Shown here: positions 25,119-32,882 of the stretch, in pieces
Numbering within the stretch: position 1 is the first letter of the stretch
Layout of the letters: each line of letters starts with the position of its first letter
Source of the DNA: Prochlorothrix hollandica PCC 9006 = CALU 1027
Lineage (GTDB): Bacteria; Cyanobacteriota; Cyanobacteriia; Prochlorotrichales; Prochlorotrichaceae
Direction: 5' to 3'
NCBI RefSeq assembly: GCF_000332315.1
Contig: NZ_KB235941.1
Location: 1,145,956-1,209,955 of the forward strand
Length of the DNA: 64,000 nucleotides
The notes under the pieces: model-generated
The model's database searches: none
The model's input: only the letters and a program-made list of their open reading frames with translations
What the model was told of the DNA's origin: nothing
Program-made: the position numbers and the translations under genes

Positions 25119-26192
25119 TTACTCGGCTTTTAGGCGAACCCCCAAACCAGGGCGATCGGGCAAAACCATGGACCCCGTTTCATCCAGGGTCACCCCCTCA
25201 AAGGGATCATCCTTGAGATTCAAATGGCTATCCAAATCCAGATACTGGGCCAGGGGAGCCAACTGAGCCGCCGCCGTATTCAACAAACTGCTGTCGGAAT
25301 AGCAGCCCAACATAATTTGGAGACCTAGAGCTTGGGCCAGGTGAATCATGCGCCATGCCTCCGTTAAGCCGCCGGTTTTCAGCAGTTTGATATTAATGCC
25401 CCGGATGCCCAAGGCTCCCACCTTGAGCACATCCCCCAGGGTCCAGCAGCTTTCATCCACAAAAATGGGTAGGGGACAGTCCCGCATCAGGGTCGGCAGT
25501 TGGTCTTCTGCCCCCTTAGGCAGGGGTTGCTCCAGATAGACCACCCCCCGATCGGCCAACCACTGCCCCATGGCAATAGCGGTCTCTAAGTCCCAGCCCC
25601 CATTGGCATCCACCAAAAACTGAGCCGTGGGATCCGCCACTGCCTGGACCGCACTGAACAGGGCACGATCGGTCTCTGCCCCCTGGGGACTGCCCAACTT
25701 CACCTTGATCCAAGGGCTGGGGGTGATCGATCGCCAAGCCAGGAGCCGTTCCTGGGCGGCAGCAGGGGTACCTAGGCCAATGGTGACCGAGGTGGGGGGC
25801 AGGGGCGTGGGGGTTAAGCCCCACAATTGCCACAGGGGACGGCCCAAGCACTTCCCCCACCAATCCCACAGGGCCAAGTCTAGGGCGGTGCGAATGCCAG
25901 AGGGCAGGGCAGGTGCCAGATCCCCCAGCAGGCTGTCGAGGCACTGCCGTTGCCAGGGGTTGTAGGCACTGAGGTGGGGAACGAGGGCGGTGAAGGCAGC
26001 TTGGAGCAGGTCTGTGGTTTGGTCGGGGTGGGCGGCGCTATGACCAATGGAAAAGGGGGATGCTTCTCCCCAGCCTTCGATACCGTCATGGCGCAGCCGG
26101 AGCCAGAGATTGGTGCTGCGATCGGTGGTGCCCCGGCTGATGGTGAGGGCAAAGCGCTTGTGGACGGTGAAGGATTGTAGGGTCAGTTCCAT
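25119..26192 (-). CDS. Dipeptide epimerase, enolase superfamily (L-Ala-D/L-Glu epimerase type)
   Basis: 357 residues, muconate-lactonising subgroup. The catalytic lysines are in WIKVKLG (Lys163/Lys165) and NIKLLKTGG (Lys269). The metal ligands are in LVDANGGW (Asp195), YLEQPLP (Glu221) and IFVDES (Asp246). The closing loop is GCYSDSSLLNTAAA. Family members epimerise dipeptides from murein recycling; exact specificity cannot be read. The ATG at 26192 is natural. The hypothetical low-complexity gene ends 33 bases upstream on the same strand, so they may share a transcript. Confidence 0.88.
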   Translation of the reverse strand: MELTLQSFTVHKRFALTISRGTTDRSTNLWLRLRHDGIEGWGEASPFSIGHSAAHPDQTTDLLQAAFTALVPHLSAYNPWQRQCLDSLLGDLAPALPSGIRTALDLALWDWWGKCLGRPLWQLWGLTPTPLPPTSVTIGLGTPAAAQERLLAWRSITPSPWIKVKLGSPQGAETDRALFSAVQAVADPTAQFLVDANGGWDLETAIAMGQWLADRGVVYLEQPLPKGAEDQLPTLMRDCPLPIFVDESCWTLGDVLKVGALGIRGINIKLLKTGGLTEAWRMIHLAQALGLQIMLGCYSDSSLLNTAAAQLAPLAQYLDLDSHLNLKDDPFEGVTLDETGSMVLPDRPGLGVRLKAE

Positions 26193-26224
26193 GGTAGGGG
26201 GAGGCGGAGGGGGTACGAACTGGG

Positions 26225-26809
26225 CTAATGACCCAGGGGGTCAGCAGTATCGGAGTCAGCGGAATCGGGAGAATGGGGTTCAGCCAAATCACCAAAATCA
26301 CTATGAAGGAATGCCTCCAAATCTGCGATCGCCTCCTCCAGTAAGGCTAACTTGGTATGACGTTCTGGGGGCTGTTCCGGGGCCGATCGAGGGCTGTCCC
26401 CAGGGGGTTTGGCGGTTAAACCTGGTTCAGCGCCTAGATCAGCGCCTAGATCAGCATCCAGATCAGGGGAGGTAGCTTGGGTCGAGGCTGGGCCGACGGG
26501 GTGAGGCGATCGAGGGTGAGGCGAGCGGGGGTAGGGAGATCGGGGATGGAGAGATCGGGGCGGGAGAGATGGAGACGGGAGAGATGGAGACGGGAAAGAT
26601 GGAGATGGGAAAGATGGAGAATGAGGGGTAAGGGTCGAATCCCCTGGGTTCTGTTGTGGCAGGCTGGGGTTGGGGGGATCCGGGGGGGTGGAATCGGGGG
26701 GCGGCGTTAGTAATTCTGGAATGACCAATACATCATCCAACTGCTCCAAGGCTTCATAAAACGCCGCCGCTTTATCGGGCTTTTCGGCTTTGTCGCGATC
26801 GTGGCTCAT
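26225..26809 (-). CDS. Hypothetical low-complexity Pro/Ser-rich protein
   Basis: 194 residues; not recognised. Short folded-looking ends (KAAAFYEALEQLDDVLVIPELL at the front, LALLEEAIADLEAFLHSDFGDLAE at the back) flank a ~110-residue Pro/Ser/His-rich centre with repeats such as FPSPSFPSPSLPSP. Several 10-18 bp tandem DNA repeats make up this centre. The ATG at 26809 follows GGGAGGAT at ideal spacing; the longer frame to 26845 is less likely. Upstream of the epimerase on the same strand. Probably cyanobacteria-specific; the role is unknown. Confidence 0.6.
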   Translation of the reverse strand: MSHDRDKAEKPDKAAAFYEALEQLDDVLVIPELLTPPPDSTPPDPPNPSLPQQNPGDSTLTPHSPSFPSPSFPSPSLPSPSLPPRSLHPRSPYPRSPHPRSPHPVGPASTQATSPDLDADLGADLGAEPGLTAKPPGDSPRSAPEQPPERHTKLALLEEAIADLEAFLHSDFGDLAEPHSPDSADSDTADPLGH

Positions 26810-27201
26810 GGGATCCTCCCTTCGCATCACAAAACGGTACGACACAGAACGGTACGACAGAGAACATTACGACACAGAACGGTACGCCTAGTCTCCAGGG
26901 CATGACTGCGTTTAATCCTGGTCGTCAACTGTTGCTCACGGTCCAGACTCTACAGAAGAGCCAGAAGCGTGGTGCTAGGGAGCATCTCACCGTTGCGCCT
27001 CTAGGGCGATCGCGATGTGTCCAAGGTGGGATCAATCCACCTCAACAAACACGGGATACTACAAAAACAGGATGCTCCCTGGGGGGTTGCTTTTATAGCT
27101 TGTTGTTATGGCTTGTACCTATCTTGTACCTATCTTGTACCTAATATTGTAACCGACCTGTTTTCCGATCCTGTTTAAGATTCATAGCGAACCCCTACAC
27201 C
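26810..27201. other. 392-base intergenic region with two minisatellites
   Basis: No gene seen. A 15-bp repeat (CACAGAACGGTACGA, four units) spans ~26827-26888, and an 11-bp repeat (TTGTACCTATC, three units) lies near 27113-27145. Confidence 0.65.
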
Positions 27202-27993
27202 CTAAAATTGCTGCAACCACTGGTTTAACTCCCCCTGCAACTGATCTAAGTCTTGGTAAACCTCCTGACGGAACCATTGCCCCACCGCATCCAGGGGCGA
27301 GAAGGAGGAACCCGGTTCCCAATCCAGGGACTGGCCGAGGGGGGTGAGGTGGTTGCCAGACAAAACGCGAAAGCGAAAGGTTTGGGGGAAACGCTGCTGC
27401 AAAATGGCACCGATCGCCCGACTTTCGTCCAGATCATCCCGCTGAAATTGGATCAGCAAACTATGGGGGGTGGCGTAGTGCTGTTGGGCTAGATCTAACG
27501 TCGCCTCCGGGCTGGGGCTAAATTCCACAGTCATATCCAACTCGGGGGAGACCTGGGTCAATACTTGATCCAGAAAGGGGATCGATCGCCGCGCCGGATA
27601 ATTATTAAAGGCCAGAAAGATATTGCCCTGGTGTCGCCCCGGATCCAGGCTTTCCAGGAGTACAAGCAACTTGCAGCCCATGCTGTGGCCTAGGCCAAAG
27701 ATCGGCAGATCCCGATCGAACTTGCCCTGTTGCTCTAAATACAACCGGGTGCGATGGAAGCGCTGGCCCAGGCTGCGGGCAATATCAGCGTGATCAAAGG
27801 TGTTGACGAAAGGGGTGGCAATAATGGCATAGCCCTGTTGGGCCAAATACTCCAGCAGGCGTTGATACACCACCTGGGGAGCCATGCCCAGGAACGCTCC
27901 CCCCAAAAAGTGAATCAGACCATGGGGGTGGGGGGGAATCAACACTGCATTGCCGCGATGATCCAGGCGAAGGAGGGGAAGTTTAACGACCAT
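27202..27993 (-). CDS. DUF1350 family alpha/beta-hydrolase-like protein
   Basis: 263 residues with the DUF1350 signature: HFLGGAFLGMAPQVVYQRLL and TPFVNTFDHADIA. The nucleophile-elbow-like GLGHSMGCKL is at ~110-119. The family is widespread in cyanobacteria and plastids and is uncharacterised. The frame stays open to a TTG at 28032, but that codon lies inside the inserted 81-bp mobile element, so the start must be the ATG at 27993 (MVVKLPLLRL). The mobile element sits 30 bases ahead of this start and may have displaced the original promoter. Confidence 0.82.
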   Translation of the reverse strand: MVVKLPLLRLDHRGNAVLIPPHPHGLIHFLGGAFLGMAPQVVYQRLLEYLAQQGYAIIATPFVNTFDHADIARSLGQRFHRTRLYLEQQGKFDRDLPIFGLGHSMGCKLLVLLESLDPGRHQGNIFLAFNNYPARRSIPFLDQVLTQVSPELDMTVEFSPSPEATLDLAQQHYATPHSLLIQFQRDDLDESRAIGAILQQRFPQTFRFRVLSGNHLTPLGQSLDWEPGSSFSPLDAVGQWFRQEVYQDLDQLQGELNQWLQQF

Positions 27994-28023
27994 GGTAAGG
28001 AGGAATAAAACCAGGGATAAAAC

Positions 28024-28104
28024 GGGTATCAACTTAAGCCGGGACAGTGGGGCGCGGAGCGCCCCACTGTCCCGTTAATCTGGTTCCGCTTTCAGCGGGA
28101 ACCC
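28024..28104. mobile_element. 81-bp palindromic mobile element, copy 3, with 8-bp target duplication
   Basis: Begins GGGTATCAACTTAAGCCGGG and ends CAGCGGGAACCC. GATAAAAC is duplicated at 28016-28023 and 28105-28112. The central GGGACAGTGGGGCGC / GCGCCCCACTGTCCC stem is perfect. It is inserted just upstream of the DUF1350 gene. Confidence 0.8.
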
Positions 28105-28112
28105 GATAAAAC

Positions 28113-28550
28113 CAGGGATCAAACTAACGCGAGACGCAACGTTGAACCTGATGCCGTTTGATCCTAACGTGGCTGGAGGCATCCTGGGGCTAAGCCATGG
28201 GTCATGGCCCCTCGATCGCGGGATCCTACCTCAACAGCCCCCTAGGGGTTCCAGGGGCAATGGTATCCTTAAAAAGTATTCTCAAAGTATTCTCAAAGCA
28301 TCCCCAAAGCCAGGGCACCTCGAAAAATCTAAATTCCCGCCCCTGTAACCACGCAAAAATAGGGGTTGTGGCGGGTGGCGAAGCTGCCCAACCCAATCAA
28401 TCGAGGTGCCCGACAGATAGATGGATTGCTGAGTCAGGAACCGGGTCAGGCAACCTGAACCCTACACCGACCAAAACCGGTTAGGGGGGTGGTTTCCGCG
28501 CCCAAGGCAGGGTGAATTGTAAAAGGGATTGTAAAAGGGGCAGAATCGCG
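28113..28550. other. Gene-free stretch carrying the 99-bp TIR element
   Basis: Between the 81-bp element and the substrate-binding gene. Apart from the element at 28313-28411 I see no gene. A short direct repeat (AAAGTATTCTC) is near 28272-28295. Confidence 0.6.
28313..28411 (+). repeat. 99-bp miniature element with perfect 11-bp TIRs
   Basis: GGGCACCTCGA at the left and TCGAGGTGCCC at the right are exact inverted repeats. Same length as 56265-56363. Too short to code. Confidence 0.75.
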
Positions 28551-29471
28551 GTGACTCAAACACGACGCAGGGTCTTGCAAGGCATCCTAGGCTTGACCCT
28601 GGCCAGCATCCTCCCAGCCTGTGGCAGCGATCGCAGCACAAACGAAACCACCGAAACCACCATTCGCATTGGCTCCAAAGACTTCATTGAACAACTGATT
28701 TTGGGGGAAATGTATGCCCTGGCCCTGGAAGAGGAGGGCTTTAAAGTCGATCGCGTCCTCAACCTAGGGGGAACCCCCGTCGCCCAAGCCGCCTTACGGG
28801 CAGGAGACATTGATCTCTACCCGGAATACACCGGCACAGGGTTGCTGACGGTCTTAAAACTCCCCAGCGATAGCGATCCCCAAGGGGTCTACACCAGCGT
28901 TAAAGAGGGCTACAAGCGCCAATTCAACCTGGTGTGGCTGGATCCGGCCCCCCTGAACAACACCAATGCCCTAGCCATGACCCGATCCCGTGCCCAGGAA
29001 CTGGGGATCACCACCCTGTCGGACTTTGCCGCCCAAGCCCAGACCCTGACCCTCATCGGTGCCCCAGAGTTTGAAGTGCGGGAAGATGGCTTACCCGGTT
29101 TGCAACAGGTCTATGGTCCCTTTAGCCTGGGGAGCTACAAGGCCGTGGATTCTGGGTTACGGTACCAAGGACTGTTGGCGGGGGATGGGGATGTGGCCGT
29201 GGCCTACACCACCGATGGGGAAATTAGTGCCTTTGACTTAGTATTGCTGGAGGACGATCGCCAGTTCTTCCCCCCCTACCAAGTGGCTCCTGTGGTGCGC
29301 CAAGATACCCTGGATGCCCATCCCACCCTGGCTGATACCTTAAACCGCCTCTCCCCCCTGCTCACCACTGCGGTGATGCAGGATCTCAACAACGCCGTCA
29401 GTGGCCAACAGCAGGAACCTGCCGCCGTGGCGCGATCGTTCCTGGTGCAGCAGGGAGTTATTCCAGAGTAA
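28551..29471 (+). CDS. Glycine betaine/choline-type ABC transporter substrate-binding lipoprotein
   Basis: 306 residues. A lipobox ends at LPACG, so it should be a periplasmic lipoprotein. The OpuAC/OsmF fold is recognised by IGSKDFIEQLILGEMYALAL, LNLGGTPVAQAALRAGDIDLYPEYTGTGL and AYTTDGEI. It binds quaternary amines. A GTG at 28551 is preferred because AAGGGG sits ~10 bases upstream and a twin-Arg-like/basic signal start TQTRRRVLQG follows; an earlier GTG at 28512 is possible. It is the first of two genes with the ATPase (gap 63 bases). No permease gene follows. Confidence 0.88.
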   Translation: MTQTRRRVLQGILGLTLASILPACGSDRSTNETTETTIRIGSKDFIEQLILGEMYALALEEEGFKVDRVLNLGGTPVAQAALRAGDIDLYPEYTGTGLLTVLKLPSDSDPQGVYTSVKEGYKRQFNLVWLDPAPLNNTNALAMTRSRAQELGITTLSDFAAQAQTLTLIGAPEFEVREDGLPGLQQVYGPFSLGSYKAVDSGLRYQGLLAGDGDVAVAYTTDGEISAFDLVLLEDDRQFFPPYQVAPVVRQDTLDAHPTLADTLNRLSPLLTTAVMQDLNNAVSGQQQEPAAVARSFLVQQGVIPE

Positions 29472-29534
29472 TATCCAGACGGGTTGCCCAGTTTTTGCCC
29501 CTGTTCCCCGGTTTTCGCCCCGATGTGTCCTGCC

Positions 29535-30488
29535 ATGATTGAGTTCGATCGCGTCAGCCTCCAATTCCCCACCGCTAGCCATCCCGCCGTCCACCAGGTC
29601 AGTGCCCACATTAAAGCCGGGGAAGTGGTGGTGATCCTCGGTCCCTCCGGCTGTGGCAAAACCACCCTGCTGAAACTGGTCAACCGGCTCTATGAACCGA
29701 CCCAGGGTCAAATTCGCCTGGAAGGGGTGCCCATTGGCCAGATCAATGCCAGCCCACTGCGCCAGAAAATGGGCTATGTGATGCAGCAATCGGGACTATT
29801 CCCCCACATGACGGTGTTTGACAATATTGCCGTGGTTCCCAAGCTCTTGGGGTGGCCTAAGGCCCAAATTCGGCGACGCATTGAGGAACTCCTGACCTTG
29901 GTGGAGTTGCCCCCTAGCCACTATCGCCATCGCTACCCAGCCCAGCTATCCGGCGGACAACAACAACGGGTGGGCCTCGCCCGTGCCCTGGCGGGAGATC
30001 CCCCCATCCTCCTGATGGATGAACCCTTTGGAGCCATTGATGCCCTCACCCGCGCCAGCCTGCAAACCGAGGTGCTGCGGCTCCAGGCGCAGTTACAGAA
30101 AACCATTCTGTTTGTGTCCCATGATGTGGAAGAAGCCCTACGGCTGGGCGATCGCATTATGGTGATGAACCAAGGGGAGGTGGTGCAGTGTGATACGCCC
30201 CTCGCCCTGCTGACCCACCCGGCCACGGATTTTGTCCATCGCTTACTGGGGGCGGACGATCGGGTGCGGCAGTTGTCTCTGCTCTCGGTGGCGCGGGTGA
30301 TGACCCCCTGGAATCCTGGTGTAGTCGATGGCCATAATATTCCCAGCCTGGGACCCGACCAAAGTTTACGGGATGCCCTCTCGTTATTGCTCAAAACCGG
30401 CACCAATGCCCTCCAGGTCACCCAAGACGGCCAAGCCGTGGGCCTGATCACCCTCAACCAAATTCGGGCCTATGCCCAACAGGTCTAG
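29535..30488 (+). CDS. Glycine betaine/choline-type ABC transporter ATPase
   Basis: 317 residues. Walker A GPSGCGKTT, signature LSGGQQQR, Walker B ILLMDEP and switch SHDVEEAL are present, with the Q-loop in YVMQQSGLFPHMTVFDNI, typical of OpuAA/OpuCA. The C-terminal portion carries a CBS-type segment (ARVMTPW ... ALQVTQDGQAVGLITLNQI), used as an ionic-strength sensor in this family. An ATG at 29535 (MIEFDRVSLQF) is the likely start; the frame extends to 29484. It powers uptake with the SBP gene upstream, but the membrane permease is not in the window. Confidence 0.9.
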   Translation: MIEFDRVSLQFPTASHPAVHQVSAHIKAGEVVVILGPSGCGKTTLLKLVNRLYEPTQGQIRLEGVPIGQINASPLRQKMGYVMQQSGLFPHMTVFDNIAVVPKLLGWPKAQIRRRIEELLTLVELPPSHYRHRYPAQLSGGQQQRVGLARALAGDPPILLMDEPFGAIDALTRASLQTEVLRLQAQLQKTILFVSHDVEEALRLGDRIMVMNQGEVVQCDTPLALLTHPATDFVHRLLGADDRVRQLSLLSVARVMTPWNPGVVDGHNIPSLGPDQSLRDALSLLLKTGTNALQVTQDGQAVGLITLNQIRAYAQQV

Positions 30489-30709
30489 CCGTTGCTGAGT
30501 CAAGGCTGCAGCCCTTCCCGTTCGTAGCCAGGACTGCAAGTCCTGAGATCCCAGATCGACCCGGCAAACCCCAACCGACGATCGGTCTTCGTTCGTCGTC
30601 AAAACGCCCTCCATCTGACCAAGGGGAATTTAGGGGAATTTAGGGGAATTTAGGGGGATTCCAGTACGCCCTAACGCTGCTCTCCTGGGGCTGCTAAGGT
30701 CAGAAAATA
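30489..30709. other. Intergenic repeats between transporter and tetR genes
   Basis: Contains a short GGACTGCAAGTCCTGA palindrome (~30530-30546) related to the GACTTCAGTC repeats, and an 11-bp tandem AAGGGGAATTT-type repeat (three units, 30620-30660). Confidence 0.55.
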
Positions 30710-31312
30710 TCAGAAAATAAGGGAAACTAGATTCTTAACGTAGCTCTCTCGATCTAAGGGCAGAATACTGGCAGATTGGAGCATGTGTTGGGTCATGGTG
30801 TAGTAAATCAGGGATCCCAGCAGAGTGCTGGCGGTGAGGTGGGGATTGGGGCAGGAAATGGCGGGGTGGGTGGCCAGCAGGTGGCTCAGGCGTTCAATCA
30901 CTGGTTTGTGGATCGATCGCACCATGCCCTGGGCTAACCCTGGAAAACGACCCGACTCCCCCAACATCAGGCGGATAACATCGTGGTGATGATCGGTGTT
31001 CGTGAGCATTCGATCGAGGAGACCATTGAGAATCGTGGTGAGGAGAACCTGGGGATCGTTGTGGCGATCGAGATCCAAAGGCAGCACGTTAATATCCTGT
31101 TGCAGTCCTTGGAGTTGGTGCTGCACCACCGCTTCAAATAGAGAGGCTTTGTCCTTAAAGTGGCTGTAGAGGGTGGGTTTAGAAACTTGGGCCACCTTAG
31201 CGATGCGATCGAGACTCGTCCCCATATAGCCGGTTTTGAGGAATTCCTGGAGGGCAGCGGCCTGGATGAGTTCAGCTTTACTGGGTTTGGGAGCGGAAGG
31301 CTCGATCGCCAT
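30710..31312 (-). CDS. TetR/AcrR family transcriptional regulator
   Basis: 200 residues. The N-terminal helix-turn-helix is GTSLDRIAKVAQVSKPTLYSHF (~34-55), followed by the TetR core KDKASLFEAVV. The C-terminal effector domain resembles AcrR-type. The start at 31312 (MAIEPSAPKP) agrees with the family. It is divergent from devB-like efflux genes, and the intergenic region holds two palindromic operators. It is therefore expected to repress the exporter, and probably itself, until a ligand binds. Confidence 0.9.
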   Translation of the reverse strand: MAIEPSAPKPSKAELIQAAALQEFLKTGYMGTSLDRIAKVAQVSKPTLYSHFKDKASLFEAVVQHQLQGLQQDINVLPLDLDRHNDPQVLLTTILNGLLDRMLTNTDHHHDVIRLMLGESGRFPGLAQGMVRSIHKPVIERLSHLLATHPAISCPNPHLTASTLLGSLIYYTMTQHMLQSASILPLDRESYVKNLVSLIF

Positions 31313-31345
31313 GGTGCATAACCTGAAATGGGGGTTGCCAGACTT

Positions 31346-31362
31346 TACTAAACGGTTTAGTA
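31346..31362. promoter_or_regulatory. Operator 1: perfect 17-bp palindrome
   Basis: TACTAAACGGTTTAGTA is a perfect inverted repeat (8+1+8) between the divergent tetR and devB genes, as expected of a TetR operator. Confidence 0.75.
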
Positions 31363-31377
31363 TCATCAGTATAGCTT

Positions 31378-31394
31378 GACTATACCGTTTAGTT
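31378..31394. promoter_or_regulatory. Operator 2: related imperfect palindrome
   Basis: GACTATACCGTTTAGTT shares TA-ACCGTTTAGT with operator 1 read on the other strand. The centres are 32 bases apart (about three helical turns), so two repressor dimers could bind on the same face. Confidence 0.6.
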
Positions 31395-31418
31395 AATTAT
31401 TCCTGAGAGGGAACCCCC

Positions 31419-32792
31419 ATGGTATCTCCTGCCCTTGAGGACTCATCCTCGGATTGGGTCCGCGATCGAACCCCCGACCCATCCCCCGATCCAGCGGCTG
31501 ACACCTCGACGACAACAGCAAGTATAAACTCAGCAATTATAAACTCAGCCCCCATCACTCCCATGGTTCCAGCCGTGCCGTCCGGGGGCGATCGGATCCA
31601 ATCCCGCCCCAGCCCAGTCCCCTTTCCCGCCGCCTCAGCTTTTCCCAAGGCGTTGTCCTGGGTGCTGGTGGCTTGCCTTGGCGCAGGCTTAGGGATTGTG
31701 GCGTTGCGCCCTGGACAGGCCATCCCCGCAGAGGATACCCCCATGGAGGCGGTGGCGGTGGTGCCTGCAACGGTCACGGCCCTGGGTGCCCTGGAACCGG
31801 AGGGGGAAACCCTGGGGATTGCTGTGCCCTCCAGTGCCCAAGGTAGTCGGGTGGAGCAATTGAAGGTGGCCCAGGGGGATTCCGTGGAGGCGGGGCAAGT
31901 TCTGGCAGTTTTGGACAGCTACGAGGTACGGCGGGCAGCGGCAGTGCGGGCAGAGCAAGACTTGCGGGTGGCAGAAGCCCAATTGGCCCAGGTGGAAGCA
32001 GGAGCTAAAAATGGAGCCATTATTGCCCAACAAGCAGAAATTCAGCGATTAAATGCAGATCAACAGGCCCGCATCGCATCCCAGGAAGCCTTAGTCAACC
32101 GCTTGGTCGCAGAAGAAAACAATGCAGCAGTGGAACTAGGCCGCTATAGCAAACTCTACGACGAGGGGGCCATTTCCGCTTTGGAGCGGGATAGTCGCCA
32201 GTTAACCCTGGAAGCCGCCCAGCAAAACCGCCAGCAGGCAGCAGCGGAACTAGTGCGGTTACAAAGCACGGAATCCCCCCAATTATTAGCAGCCCAAGCT
32301 ACATTAGCCCAAATTGCAGAGGTGCGGCCCGTGGATGTGGCCCTAGCCCAAGCCACCGTAGACCGGGCACAGGCGGGTCTCCAGCAGGCACTGGTGGACT
32401 TGAATCAAACGGTGGTGCGATCGCCGCGATCGGGAGTCGTTCTCGATATCCTTGCCCAGGCGGGGGAGCGGGTGGACGCGGGGGGAAACCTGTTGGAACT
32501 GGGGCAACTCACCCAGATGGCCGTGCGCACGGAGGTCTATGAAAGCGATCTGCAACGGGTGGCGGTGGGTCAGCCTGTCCAGGTGTCCAGCGCCGCCCTA
32601 CCCCAGGTGCTCCAAGGCCAGGTGGTGCGGTTGGGCTGGAAGGTGCAACCCCAAAGCATCATCACCACCGATCCCAGCGCCACTATTGATGCGCGGGTGG
32701 TGGAAGTGCAGGTAGCCCTGGATGAGCCGTCCAGTGCCATTGCCCAACGGTTTACCAACTTGCAAGTGACCGTAGAAATTGATACGCAATAG
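31419..32792 (+). CDS. DevB-type membrane-fusion protein of an ABC exporter
   Basis: 457 residues. A Pro/Ser/Thr-rich cytoplasmic start (1-75) is followed by a transmembrane anchor (~80-97). A periplasmic HlyD-like body comprises a lipoyl half GSRVEQLKVAQGDSVEAGQVLAVLD, a long coiled-coil hairpin rich in Ala/Gln (~170-310), the second lipoyl half RSPRSGVVLDILAQAGERVDAGG, and beta-barrel segments. DevB links the DevC/DevA inner-membrane pump to an outer-membrane TolC protein; the founding system exports heterocyst glycolipids. It starts the devB-devC-devA operon controlled by the divergent tetR. Confidence 0.88.
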   Translation: MVSPALEDSSSDWVRDRTPDPSPDPAADTSTTTASINSAIINSAPITPMVPAVPSGGDRIQSRPSPVPFPAASAFPKALSWVLVACLGAGLGIVALRPGQAIPAEDTPMEAVAVVPATVTALGALEPEGETLGIAVPSSAQGSRVEQLKVAQGDSVEAGQVLAVLDSYEVRRAAAVRAEQDLRVAEAQLAQVEAGAKNGAIIAQQAEIQRLNADQQARIASQEALVNRLVAEENNAAVELGRYSKLYDEGAISALERDSRQLTLEAAQQNRQQAAAELVRLQSTESPQLLAAQATLAQIAEVRPVDVALAQATVDRAQAGLQQALVDLNQTVVRSPRSGVVLDILAQAGERVDAGGNLLELGQLTQMAVRTEVYESDLQRVAVGQPVQVSSAALPQVLQGQVVRLGWKVQPQSIITTDPSATIDARVVEVQVALDEPSSAIAQRFTNLQVTVEIDTQ

Positions 32793-32882
32793 CCAACCCT
32801 CCCCAGTTCGTAGTAAGGACTTCAGTCCTTCTAGTTCCGCAAAAATCATCATAAAACCAAATCGTTAGGGATAATCAGGCCA

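Noticed and set aside
27994-28032. Longer start (TTG 28032) for the DUF1350 gene
   Set aside because: The codon lies inside the inserted 81-bp mobile element; ATG 27993 matches the family start.
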